This document shows, in pieces, positions 32,208 through 43,201 of a DNA stretch of 64,000 nucleotides. The DNA is from Magnaporthiopsis rhizophila. Lineage: Eukaryota; Ascomycota; Sordariomycetes; Magnaporthales; Magnaporthaceae. The stretch is taken from contig PYSS01000001.1 of the NCBI GenBank assembly GCA_003049465.1, forward strand, positions 124,001 to 188,000. The letters are read 5' to 3'. Both the position numbers and the translations under genes were made by a program. The number at the start of each line of letters is the position of its first letter. Position 1 is the stretch's first letter. The notes under the pieces were generated by a model. That model was not told the origin of the DNA. It made no database searches and saw only the letters and a list, made by a program, of their open reading frames with translations.

Positions 32208-35200
32208 GCTAGTTTCGCGGGAAGGTATCATTGATATGTGATCTTACCAAAAGGCCAATATATCCTGCTCAAGTCCAAACAGCAGCAGCACACATGCCAT
32301 GGTCTCGATACGGGAGAGGCTGCTCGTGCACACTTCCCCAATAGTCTCGTTTTACTAGAAGAGGAATGTGATGTCAGGGATATCTCTTTGCAGAGCTAAA
32401 CATGAACGCGTGCTACCTCTCCACCCCAAATAAGATGATGCTTTCGTCAAGCATTCCAGCTTGCCTCTAGGCACAGATCACGGGTCCCGCGGTATGCGGC
32501 ATGTCTCTGCGCCACGAACCTAATCGGGGTGTACTCCGGTTATTTTCTAGTTCAAATTGATGATCCTCCACCAACCGATGAGGATCGCCCCGGTTGATTG
32601 GCATCATGGAGCAGAAAGAAGACGCACAGCGCCATGTAAAGGCCAGGGGTGACCACATGGTCAGATGACCTTGGTGGGAGAAGTGCATGCATGTATGACG
32701 GAGAGTATGTCCATGATTTTGAGGCGTCCCGGAGCGGCATCTTTCTTTCGTCTCCCTGTGAGGTTTTTAAACTCGGGTGGCACGATGTAACGACCAGAGC
32801 CGGAACAGAGGAGATTAGAGAGGGTTGTGAACAAGCGCACAAGCTGTCGACACTCCGGAGAGGCAATCAATTCCGGAAATAGGTCTCGGAGGCTAATCAG
32901 GAAAACAGATTCCCCGGATTTTAATGCCGGGGTCGACACCGGCTGATGATGCACATATTAGACGATTGACGATAGGGGGAGGGGTCGCACTGGGCGCAAG
33001 AGCGGGGGAGCGGGCGTCTACCCCGAAACAGCTCGGACGGACAACCATCGACGGATAAAGCCATAATGGGCCAAGAAGGGTCTTGGGCGCGGCGTCAAAG
33101 CATTTGCGCGAAACTCATTTGTGCTACGTAGGTACCAACCTACATATGTGTGTACCTATATAGGTAGGTAGGTAGGCAGGCATGCGTACCTGTGCGTCAT
33201 TGTCGGGGAGCACAGTCACAAGCCCATTGGGTGGGATTCCCCGATGCAACAACACCGAGTCGACCATGGTGGCAGCGGTACCATACGGGTGTAGCAGCTT
33301 CTCCGGTTCTAACTGGATCCATAGGGCTGGCGTCTCAGGAAAGTGACAATTAATGGTCATCACCTGGGGCGGTATGCGATGGAAGGAAGATGTAGTGCAC
33401 GTCCCGAGTACCTACCTTACCTCGCTAGCTCTTTTCAAACGAGTTCGTAGCGAGGGGTTCATGGCGAATGTGGCGATGCAGGAATGGACAAGGAAATACG
33501 ACTGTTTAGGATCGGAGGAATCGAGAGTTTCTGGAGTTTCTGCCGCGGCAAGGATTTTCCCAGTCCCAGGTTCCGAATCGATGAGAGCCGCAACACATGT
33601 GGCCCAAAACCCAAAAAGCGTGCGGGAAGAAGCCAAAAAGCAAAAAAAAGTTGTGTCTGGGGTTAGCATAAAGAAAGTGGGCGCGCGGCATAAAATGGAT
33701 GTGGCGCGCTCCTCCTCCTTGATCGGCCCCCTTGGAAGGGCAATTTCCGGTAGCACAAAAAGGAGAGGGAGGGCGCCCGGGCATCGCGAAGGGCTGCTGC
33801 GGAAGTGTTGTGGGGCCAGCAGCCTACGGAGAATTCCATCAAAAAAATAAGGGTTTTCGCGACAGATAATGACAGGCGAGGGACCGGGCGCCCGTGGGTG
33901 ATGGTGCGGGGTGGCGTGGAATGCAGCGCTTAAAATATCACCCAAAAGGCCAAAAAAGCGACGGCTGACAGCCGCGAGTGGTCGATCGAAACCTTGACAT
34001 GCACAGGAGCGGCAACAAAGTTTCCAAATGTGGTTGTTGGTTCCAGGCCAATGGAGAGGACCGATCGGCGGTGATGTGAGACCAGCTTGGATTGGAGCAA
34101 AATGGAAGACCTTGCTGAAGAAACGGACGCCGCATGGCATGGGTGTGGAGGCGCCAACCGATCGAAGCAACCAAATTTGACTGATTTTCTTTTTTGGCAC
34201 CACACCATATCCGGGCGGGGTTTCTAGCTTTGGCGTCGTTTAGCATCAATCCTTCCCAGTTCTGAAACAGGCCCTCTGGAGCGGTCCCTGAATGGAGAAG
34301 CGGTCCGTCGGCTGCCTTGGATTTTGGCCTTGGGGACGGCGGCACCGATCGCGGAGTCGACTGCAGATGTTGCGTTGACGCACAGTCACACAAAGGATTT
34401 TAGCTTGGTGTCGTGCGGGACGGTTTTATACCGTAGCATAGAGCATGGCGCCGTCTTGCGCCAGTGTCGTTGTCGTTGTTGTCGTTGCCCAAGCTCTGGT
34501 CGGCGGTGCCGTCAGTGGCATCTTCTCCCTGAACAAAAACGTCTGGGTTGCATGGGTTGGGAGGGACCAGCAGTGCCCATTGCGAGGATGCCCTGCTGCC
34601 GATCATCTTGCACCTCCTCCTGAGTCCCTGTCAATGGCACCCACCTTCAGCACCTTGGCATTAGGGAGGGAGGGAGGATGACTGGAGGGAGCGCACAGCG
34701 GCGCATCGGCGCCTATGCGCTCCTTACCAGCCGCCTTGGTGTCGAGCCCTGCGTCTCGGGGACACTTCGATCGGGAGAATGCGACGTAAACTGGCGTCAC
34801 AACCAGGTTTTGTTATCCCGCGACAAAAGGCCGGGACCGGATGCAGGATCGTGCTCGGACCCAGGTCGCCGACTGGCTGTGTGCATACAGTAGGCGTACG
34901 GCACGGGTTTCCCGCCGCTGCTTATCGCAAGGAGGATGAGAGGAAGCGATAGGCGTGTGTATCATCTTTATAAAGCCAAGTTCTTCGTCATGCGCCCGAT
35001 CTGCGCGAACATGGTGGACGCATCCGGCAGGGGAGCGGGAGTCGCGAGGTCGTGCATGGATCTACGCTGCACAGGCAATGACATAAGGCCTTGGTGGTGG
35101 GTGGTGCTATTATTGAAGGCTGAGGTGTGAGCCGGCGTGATAGGTGCCGACTCCGTTGGTCCCTAGCCCTCCTGGGGTCAAGTCCTTCTGCGAGGGAAAA

Positions 35201-36596
35201 TAAGAGGCGTAAAGCTGGACAAGCTTTGGCTTCGTCGATACCCCACATAAATAAATCGCTCTGTGCTGTGCAGGTTTAGCTTGACAAGTTGCTGCAGCTC
35301 GTCCAACCTCGTGGGTGTGCCTGAGCACGGCATTAGCTTGATGGTCTGAAACTTGTACCTGCTCTGAAAGAGGAGAGATAAACAAGAGCCCAAAACAAAA
35401 TGTTGCATGTGGAAAACGAGGGCGACTCAGCTTCCCCTCTCTGGAAGCCATCACGAAAGCCCACCACCATTCCAGCCCGGCCACCATGTTTCATTCCGCT
35501 CTTGGCTGCGACTCCGGCCGCCAAGTTCTTTTGCATAGGTGCCGCGTGGTCTGGTCCCATCCAGGATCGTGTTAAATTTGCTGTGCAACAAGTCCATGTC
35601 GATTTTTACTAGCCCGTCCCCTGGTGACGGGTGGGGCCCCACCCGTAATGTCAGCGTTCGTGCCTGCCACAAAACTTCAGACTGCGCCCGCTTTCAGGGG
35701 GGCCAAGATGGGGCGCTTGAGCGGGCGCCTGCAAGGAAACAACGCGCCCCCCGGGAAATGCGACTTGAACCACACCCAGCGCCCGCCGGCTGGTGGTATA
35801 TTACGCCTGCCCGCCCGCTTTCCGCTCTGGGAGCGGCACCTCGCCAGGGCCTTCCCTCGGTTGCGGGAGAATCGTCCATCACTTTGCATCTTGCATCGCT
35901 GCAACGCAACTTGACAGCCCGGACGGCCACACACGACGACCGTCTTTCTCCTTCCCGTCTTTTCCGACGTTCCTTCACACCAAATCCACGGGCTATATCC
36001 CCGCAGTCTCTCATTACAATTACCCTTTACTACCTCTCGTTAACTGTTACCTTATTTTCCCTCCTTCCTTCCTTCCCCTCGCGGCGTCTTTTTCTTCTTC
36101 TTCTCCCGTTCGAGTTTCTCCACGAGGCCAAGCGAGCTGTCGTCCTCGTCTTCAATTCTTTCTCTTGGGGCTTGCACAAACCGAGTCGCCTTATTTTCCC
36201 TTTCGCGCCTTCGTCGTCCACCACCGTTCGATTCTCTGTAACTGCTTGGCTCTCGAGCCCTCGACTCTCCTCATCGTGCTCCCGGACGATTTTACTTTGT
36301 CACCCCCTCAATAACGCACACCAATCCCGACGACACCGCCAGCAGCTCCTTGTGGCACGCCGATCGAAATTGGCACTATCATTTGATACACCACGTCCAG
36401 CCTTTTGCGCGACCCGAAACTCAATTCCACGACGAGGTGACTCGAAAAAAAAAAAACTTGAGCTCGGATCCTTGATATCAACATCATCCCAGCCCGCCAG
36501 GCGCCAACCTGCTCTGGTTGCTCCTGGTCAGCAGGCCTCGAGGCTCTTGTCAAGCAAGCGGACAAATCCACCTCGCCAGAATCGACAACCTCCAAA
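32208..36596. other. 4.4-kb gene-poor interval upstream of the CFEM gene
   Basis: No gene recognised. Contains (TAGG)4 at 33161-33176. A 263-codon minus-strand frame (33412-34203) has no ATG start near its head and no family features. A 78-codon frame at 34445-34681 begins like a weak signal peptide but is unsupported. The right 600 bp is strongly CT-rich, typical of an active fungal promoter and leader for the CFEM gene. Confidence 0.5.
33161..33176. repeat. (TAGG)4 microsatellite
   Basis: Four TAGG units in a stretch of GGTA/TACC-rich DNA (about 33128-33190). Confidence 0.85.
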
Positions 36597-37909
36597 ATGC
36601 GCGCTGTTTTAGTTCTCGTTTCCCTGGCCGCTGGCTACGTCGCGGCCCAGGACTTTGGCACCGTTGCTGCGTGTGGTGTGAGTCTATTCTGATGGCAGGC
36701 TTTCTGCCCATCTGTTTCTTTTTTCTCCATCCACCCCATCGATATGCAGTCATGCTAGCCGCTTGCTAAATTGGGTGCTTCCCAATTTATCCCTGACATG
36801 CATGCCGCCACACCTTACCCACTGCCGAGCAACTCGTTCGCAGCGGCTGATTGGTGGTGCATGATGGGATGTGAAACTGCATGCTGGACTAGACGGGGGA
36901 GAACCTTGATTGAACGAACGCCTTTGCTAACCTCTGTGGACGAATAGCAAGCATGCTTCAACGGCATGAAGGGAAAGATTGGCGGCTGCGCTGCGGATAA
37001 CCAGAAGTGCCACTGTGATGTTCCGGACTACCGCAACGGCATGCGGGACTGCGTTGCCCAGTCTTGCCCTGCTGCCGACATCCCCTTGGTGCAGAATTCT
37101 CTGGCTGCATACGTCAATGGTGTCTGCAATGCTGGTAAGTTGGGCCACTATGCAGCACGCGTCCAGCACTCGACATGATGCTGACAATAATTCAGCCGCC
37201 GCCGCTCCCCCAGCCGCTGGAGCACCCTCGACCAGTGCAGCCCCAGCCCCGGCTACTGCGACATCTTCACCTGCGCCCCCTCCGCCCCCGGCCACCTCGT
37301 CCGCCCTGTCTACTTCGACTCCGGCGCCTGCACCCACTACCTCGGCACAAACGTCGACCCCGTCCTCCCCTGCTCCTGTAAGCACCGAGAGTTGTTTCTA
37401 TTTCAGCGTAGTCACATGACATGAACCCGGAACGCTAACTTGTTGACCAGGCTCCTACCACGAGTGAGACGCGCACCTCATCTGTGGCTCCTTCGACCAC
37501 GTCTACGAGCAGCAGCCACAGCTCTACCGGCTCTGCTTCTTCGGCTTCGTCGTCCTCGGCCTCGAGCTCAGCAACTTCAGCGGCCGCCGCGGGCGGTGCA
37601 AGCGATTCCAAGCACGACTCCCTCTCGGGCGCCACGGTGGCAGGAATTGCAATTGGCAGCTCTGCCATCGGAATCGCCCTCATCGGCGTGCTTGTCTGCG
37701 TCTTCCTGCACAAGCGCAACAAGCGCCGCCCGGCCGCCGACGGTAACGATTACGGACTGAACATCAGCCAGCCCATGCCCGGTTCCGGCCGCTCGTACGC
37801 CGGCGACCACCACAACGAGAAGTACGAGATGAGCTCATCACTTGATGACTTCAAGAGCCGCCGCTACGAGGACATGCTCCCCAGGCAAACACCAAGGACC
37901 ATGGTCTAG
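36597..37909 (+). CDS. CFEM-domain surface protein with single transmembrane segment
   Basis: Exons 36597-36677, 36948-37134, 37196-37377 and 37451-37909 give 302 residues. The signal peptide is residues 1-18 (MRAVLVLVSLAAGYVAAQ). The CFEM domain spans about 20-90 with eight cysteines (ACGQACF, GGCAADNQKCHCD, MRDCVAQSC, VNGVCNA). A Ser/Thr/Pro/Ala-rich stalk at about 91-200 is a likely O-glycosylated region. A single membrane helix at about 210-237 (AGIAIGSSAIGIALIGVLV) is followed by HKRNKRR and a cytosolic tail of about 60 residues with KYEMSSS. Secreted CFEM proteins can bind haem or act at host surfaces; this one is membrane-spanning and shows no GPI signal. Function in this fungus is unknown. 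The intron branch sites (for example GCTGAC before exon 3) are clear. Confidence 0.88.
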
Positions 37910-38768
37910 TGTTTAGTCTGTCGCTGGGTGCAAGGAAGGGTGCACGGCAACTGAGACCGATGTCGACAGACCAGTCCCCACGCCTTTTGTCTTTGTCCGT
38001 TCGGGCGGTGTCTTGCTATTTTTTTTTTCTTTGTTGATTTTTTGTTTTTCTTTTTTGCTCGCCCCGTGCATCTCCCTTGTCTGCATCTACGCCCACCTCG
38101 CCGTGTACACCCATCTATTCGTCTGCGTTTTCATGCACCCCGATCAAGGGGCTCGATATGATGTCACGATGATCATGTTTAAAATATTTAAACCCTTTGA
38201 GAGAGGACACCTGGGCACCTGTTTATCTTTTTTCTTTTATACAGGATGCGCGACTTGTGGCCCTCTCGGAAAAGTACAACTTTTTAACTCGAACGTCTCG
38301 GTTTAGCTCTTCACACTGAACTTTTGTTTTCTACTGATCAAGAGGTCGCATCGTGTGGTGCAGCTGGGAGATCTACAAACGGGCAGAACTTGGCATTGCT
38401 TTCTTCGGACACTGACGAGTGTGGCGTTTTCTCTGTTGGCCCGTTTTTGGGCGCCTGTTACCTCCCAACTTTAGGTAGTCAATGCTACGTTTACATATTG
38501 AATGTTGCTCGGTGTATAAAGGAAGAGATACAGTCTCCTTGGTGGGTGAATATGGGCGAGTTCTGTCTTGCCCATTGATATTCTTATAGTTACAAGTATG
38601 TCGACAACTATTCGTCTGCGCACACGAAGCCCTGTCCTCTCTGGACATGGTATCACGAAGTATGGCTTTGGTGAATCTCTCGAGGAGAGTCATAGCGCTG
38701 GTTGCTGAAGGGAACTGACATCGCTATCATCCCGCGTCGTACCCATGTCGCAACTATGCGGATTCCAT
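37910..38768. other. Convergent 3' flanks (CFEM gene / uL22m)
   Basis: T-rich sequence follows the CFEM stop codon. No gene, RNA or repeat recognised. Confidence 0.6.
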
Positions 38769-40090
38769 CTACCACGAATAGTGTTGCCTCTGGGTAGTAA
38801 TCGGACGGTTCGGCAGGTGAACCCACGGTTTCCGCCGGGCCTTTTTTGCTTCCCTCTCCTGGTGCTCCCTCAGCCGCGTCTTCTCCTCCTTCACAATGAA
38901 ATTGATGTCTGTCGAGTCGAGACCGTCAGATACGTGGTGTCTTAAAAGAGCCGCAGACGGAACCGAAACAAAAGATTTTCGTGGACATAAAAAGGAAAAC
39001 GTCGTCATGCTTACTTGAGGTACGCGTCCACATAGCATGAGATCTTCCGCGTCCGGAATAATGGAAGCCATGGAACAGAAACGGTCCCCTGTTCACCCAG
39101 GCCTGGTCGATGTAGAGCCTGCTCGGATCGTCGACCGTGATCCACTTGCCGTCCTTGTTCTTGAACTTTACCGGCTTGAAGCCCTCGCTGGCACCATCCG
39201 CTGGCTTCGCTGCCGGGGAGGAGGAGGAGGGGGAGGAAAGGCCCATGCCGGCCATGACGACGGCCTCGTCGCGAGCTGCGTCGATCTGGACGCCGACGTC
39301 CCGGGCAAACTTCTTCCTGCTGAACCGCATCTGCACGGCGGCCTCGTCTAGGGGCTTGCCAGCGACCTGGCGCGCGATGTGCATGAGCTTCTTGGTCGAC
39401 GTGATGAGCAGCGGGCTGCGGTGGACGTGCTGGCGCTCGGTGCGGGCGATGCGCTCGGCGCGCGTCTCCTTGTCCCAGGGATCCAGCCGCCGCTTCACCA
39501 GCCGCGCCACCATCTTGCGCTGCCAGCGCTCGCGGCTGCGCGGATCCGGGTCCACGGCGCGAGCCAGCGTCAGGGGCGACTTGGAGCCGCCGCCGCGCAG
39601 CTTGGTGTCGGTGCCGGTGGCCGCCGCGTCGCGAGAGGCGTCCTTGTCGCCGCCGAGCTCGTCCGAGAAGATGGAGCCACCCATCTTGGGGGTCGACAGC
39701 TTCTTGCGCATGGCATCGGTCTCTTCTTTGCTGGGCGGCACCACCTCCTTGGCGATGTCGCGCTCATCCTTCTTCCGCCCGCGCAGCCAGCCAAAAAAGG
39801 TCCGGCTCTGAGTGAGCTGGAGGGTCGTTGTGGTGGAGGCCCCGAGTGATAGGGATTGCAACGGCCCGCATAGTGTTGCGGCCGTTATCGGTCTGAGGGG
39901 TGTTGAGGAGGCGGCTGGGGGTGATTTTGTACTCTTTGGTTAGTCCAGAGCTTTAGAATTTGAAGAGAGGGGCGTTTAACAGGTATTGCAAGTAGCAATC
40001 AAGCGCTTGAAGATGTCAATTGGGGACGAAATCCTCGAGGGAGAGCATACCAGCCTGTAAAGCCCGTCTCGCGGGCAAATGGGGGCTCAT
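38769..40090 (-). CDS. mrpl22: Mitochondrial large-subunit ribosomal protein uL22m
   Basis: Structural protein near the exit tunnel of the mitoribosome. Exons 40090-40051, 39914-39015 and 38908-38769 give 359 residues. The long middle frame has no in-frame ATG. A 40-nt first exon starting MSPHLPARRALQA, spliced to ASSTPLRPITAATL, supplies the start and builds a basic, hydroxylated matrix-targeting presequence. Family motifs are STKKLMHIARQVAGKPLDEA, MRFSRKKFARDV, YIDQAWVNRGPF and HYSGRGRSHAMWTRTS. The last exon starts at INFIVKEEKTRLRE and ends PNRPITTQRQHYSW, as in other fungal homologues. Divergent from COX9, with 317 bp between starts. The first-exon join is inferred but phase-consistent. 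Confidence 0.85.
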
Positions 40091-40407
40091 GGCGACTGTT
40101 GTGCTCTGTTCCGCTGAACAGGGCCGCAACCTTGAGGCCCTCCCAGCTGCTGCCGTTTTCGATCACAGAAATCGGAGCTCCCTCTGTCCGTCGTTGGTGC
40201 TGACGTAATGCAAACAGACTGAGTGAAAGAGAGTGAAAGAGGCGGCATGCACGTGATTATAACAAGCCCCACTCTCGATGAAATCAGGTCATTCTGAAGC
40301 TCCTGGCCGGAACCAAAGAGAGAGAGGCCGACAGTAAAGACTCACAAATCCCGATCCGACGACACGACCTGACCCGATCCGCAACACACATCAAACATAC
40401 AATCAAG
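40091..40407. promoter_or_regulatory. Bidirectional promoter region of uL22m and COX9
   Basis: 317 bp separate the start codons of a mitoribosomal protein and a cytochrome oxidase subunit transcribed away from each other, suggesting co-expression. No element was assigned by eye. Confidence 0.5.
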
Positions 40408-40913
40408 ATGGCCGTCAAGCCCATTGTTGGTGTACGTCATCCTCGCCGCTCCCCGGCCGAAGCCGACTGCGCAATGGCAGCCGCTGCGTGGGCCTCTGGG
40501 GGCAGTTGAGGTTCGGGGAGGCAGGATTCGAGTAGCTTACACCAGACGTTCTTTATCACAGATGCTCCGCCGGGGCCTCATCCTCGACCTCGGAATCGCA
40601 CTCGGTACGTCGTCTCGGGCGGCCATCCGTACGGCGGCGTTGCCATACCTACAAGCGCCCTCGCGACCTCAGTGTCGTTATATATGCGTATATGTCGTAG
40701 CTGGCTAACCTCGGCTTTTGGAAAATCAGGCATCGGCGCGACTATGGGCAGCGCCTTCTGGTACGACAACGGGCTCCGGACGACCGAGTTGGCGCGGCTG
40801 TACTGTGTTCTAACCCCTTGTCATCTAGGTACGGATACCACGTTCCCCGCAGGAACATGCGCGACAACTTCTACAGGAAGCTCGAGGACGAGCGGGCTGC
40901 GGCTCGCCAGTGA
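40408..40913 (+). CDS. COX9: Cytochrome c oxidase subunit VIIa (COX9)
   Basis: Small single-helix subunit of respiratory complex IV. Four exons (40408-40431, 40562-40604, 40730-40760, 40829-40913) encode only 60 residues. The N-terminus MAVKPIVGMLRRGLILDLGI, the helix through GIGATMGSAFW, and the C-terminus YGYHVPRRNMRDNFYRKLED match the fungal COX9 family closely. Intron donors are GTACGT-like, and each junction keeps phase (exon 1 is 8 codons, exon 3 is 31 nt). No cleavable presequence is expected. Faces uL22m head to head and SOM1 tail to tail. Confidence 0.9.
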
Positions 40914-41384
40914 GAGGGGGCCTTGCGCGAACGCCGAAACTATCGCGACAAGAGTCGTCATCAACCACCTGTATATTTCCGCTCAGAGGATAGCGAAATA
41001 CTGAAGGGATGACTGGGCAAAGCTGGAGAGGTTCCATTTTTTTCGACTTGTTGGGAACAGACAAGTTCAGGCAATGAAGAAGACGTATTCTGGCCACACG
41101 AGCCCTTGCTCATATGGCATCTTTTTCATCATCCGGACGGGGTGTGTTGTTGAACCACTCGTCTCCATGATGAAATTACTGTGACAAGGAGGCGACAACC
41201 CAGTCCAGCAAGGCAAACCACAGCTTCACAGGCTTTGGTCCTGCGGTTTATGCTCGCAAATATCTATGTCCTGGCCGTGCCCGCTGCTGTGAAATGTGTA
41301 GTAGCCTGGGCTAAATGTGGGATATTGCTTATAATAAGCCCTTCAAAGCTGGCAACCATGGCTTTTATCTATTCCGCCATCATC
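40914..41384. other. Convergent 3' flanks (COX9 / SOM1)
   Basis: 471 bp between two stop codons. No gene or RNA seen. Confidence 0.65.
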
Positions 41385-41824
41385 TCAGCGATTTGGCTTG
41401 GGGTTCTCAGGAGGCACTTCTGATGGTTTGTCGGCAGGGCAGCCCGGAAAGCCTTCCCAGGCGGTAGTCTCGACCATGAAAGTGCCCCTCTTATCCTGAC
41501 ATCTGTTGTGCCATCAAAATCCATTTAGCAAAAACCAACAAACCGCGGGGGGGGGGGAAACACATAACCAAGCAAGCACTCCGGCCGGCCTTACTTTCTA
41601 AACAACCTCGGAACGGGCCAGCATTGGACACTGGAGCCGGGCTCCTCGGGCCTGTCGACAGTGCAGCTGTACTGGAGCAACGAGAGCAGTTCGCAGTCCT
41701 TCCGAAGATCCAGCTTCGTGCGGCCGTCGGGTAGCTCCGGCAGCTTCCGCTTGCGCCCGCCGGGGTCCGACTGAATCTTTGTGGGAAGCTCGGCCGCGGA
41801 GAACGCGGGGATCGACGACGCCAT
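41385..41824 (-). CDS. som1: Mitochondrial inner-membrane peptidase subunit SOM1
   Basis: SOM1 is a small partner of the Imp1/Imp2 inner-membrane peptidase, which cleaves sorting signals of intermembrane-space proteins. Exons 41824-41595 and 41502-41385 give 115 residues. The family core is seen as LDLRKDCELLSLLQYSC, then SSVQCWPVPRLFRKCQDKRG, TFMVETTAWEG and FPGC. Four to five cysteines are present, including Cys pairs that fit oxidative folding in the intermembrane space. No classical presequence is evident, which fits that import route. The intron falls within the LFRK|C boundary. Only 68 bp separate its ATG from that of the XRCC2-like gene. Assignment is by motif recall, without a search. 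Confidence 0.8.
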
Positions 41825-41892
41825 TTTGGTTGTACGCAACAGATCCTGTCTTTCGACCAGAGACCGAATAGGAGGATAAGACGCACGAGACA
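41825..41892. promoter_or_regulatory. 68-bp bidirectional promoter between SOM1 and the XRCC2-like gene
   Basis: The two ATGs are divergent and only 68 bp apart, so both leaders and core promoters must overlap here or reach into the opposite gene. Confidence 0.6.
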
Positions 41893-43201
41893 ATGGCAGC
41901 AGCCTCGGCAACGGGTAGCAGGGTGCTCAGCGAAATTGAAGAGACGACGCTTGATGAGGTAAGCTGACGACGCTGAACACCATCGAAGCCAACTTTTCAC
42001 TTGATCTCATGGCTTCATTGCTCGGCGATTACATGTCGTCTCAAGCGTGGAGCGGATTGAAACAAACCACACTTTGAAGTGGTGATTTTGAGAGGGCGTG
42101 TGGGCTTGAAATGGCGGGCCCACCCGGCACCTGCAAACACTTTCTCACATCACTTATTGGGCTCAGGCTGATAATCTAGACATATTTCAGCTTCTCGTCT
42201 CATTGCGTTCCGCATTCAACGAGCTGAGCAGTCGCGATGCTACGAGATCAGCGGCGGAAACCGCAGCTGGACCTGGCGGCGCCGCCCCCAGAGCCGGCAG
42301 ACAACCGCAGCAGCAGCTGAAAGTGTTTCCCATCCCTGCCCTCAACGACCTGGCCGCGAAACACCTCCGCGCGACGCAGGCGGCGGTCGTGTCCGTCTCA
42401 GGCAGGCAGCTCCCGCTGATCTACCTGCTCGTCGCGACGCTCATCGCGCCGCCGCACTCCAAGACGGTCGTCGTGGTGGATCTGGAGTTGCGCTTCGACA
42501 TCACCAGGGTGCTGGAGTGCACGCCCTACGCCGTCACCGCTACCACCACCACGATGGCTGCTCCTGTTACTGCTACTGCCACTGCTCCGACTCCGGTGGG
42601 GGTGGATGCATCGGCGGTAGCGACTAGCAAGGGTGCAGAGGCAACACGACCGCTGCATGATGATCAGCAGAGATCGGCGGCTTTCAGCAGGGGAGCCGAC
42701 GCGTCGGCCGCAGGACCTGCGACTACACCGCTAGTCCTGGCCTCTGGCGGTAGAGTCTCCCTTTCTGACTTGGTCCACGTCCACGTGCATCGCCCGGCGC
42801 GGGGCAGCGGCGTCGTCTCAGCCAGCCTCGTCCGGGAGGCCGTGGCCGCCGCCGAGCAGCATATGCTATACGGGGCCCACGGCAGCGGTGGGCGAGAGTG
42901 GTGGGGCACCTTTGTGGTTGGCGGCAGCGGAGGTCACAGCAGTGCCGGCGGGGTTGCTGCTGGCGGTGGTGGTTCGGCGCCACTTCTTCCCCGTGGAGCC
43001 TCATCTTCTTCCTCGTCCGTCGACGTTACAGCTGGACCCAGAGGCTGGCTGCGAGCGGAGCGAGAGGAGGTGGGCGGGTTCGGCATCGGAACTAGCGCCG
43101 AGGACGCCCTACGAGACCGCGAGAGGAGGCGGAGGGCCGTGGATGCGGCTGGGTGGACCGCCGCGTCCATCTGGGGCGGCTTTACTTTCCATGAGAATTA
43201 A
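41893..43201 (+). CDS. XRCC2-like RAD51 paralogue with degenerate P-loop
   Basis: Predicted homologous-recombination factor. Exons 41893-41958 and 42191-43201 give 358 residues. Exon 1 (MAAASATGSRVLSEIEETTL) joins to DELLVSLRSAFNELSSRDA. The RecA-like core is recognised by AVVSVSGRQLPLIYLLVAT at about 87-105 and the Walker B strand VVVVDLELRFDI at 115-126, aligning with human XRCC2. The Walker A loop (GxxxxGKT) is missing between SG and the helix. Gly/Ala/Ser-rich low-complexity insertions (about 150-180 and 240-290) split the rest. C-terminal motifs are GGFGIGTSAEDALRDRERRR and WGGFTFHEN. ATP binding is reported to be dispensable for mammalian XRCC2, which makes loss plausible. A different RecA-fold protein remains possible. 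Head to head with SOM1. Confidence 0.6.

Noticed and set aside
33412..34203. 263-codon minus-strand open frame
   Set aside because: The head of the frame starts on GTG and not ATG, the composition looks random, and no domain or splice partner is evident.
34445..34681. 78-codon frame beginning with a Val-rich hydrophobic stretch, like a small secreted protein
   Set aside because: Only the signal-like start supports it. The rest is featureless and there is no splice or repeat evidence. Kept as a weak possibility only.
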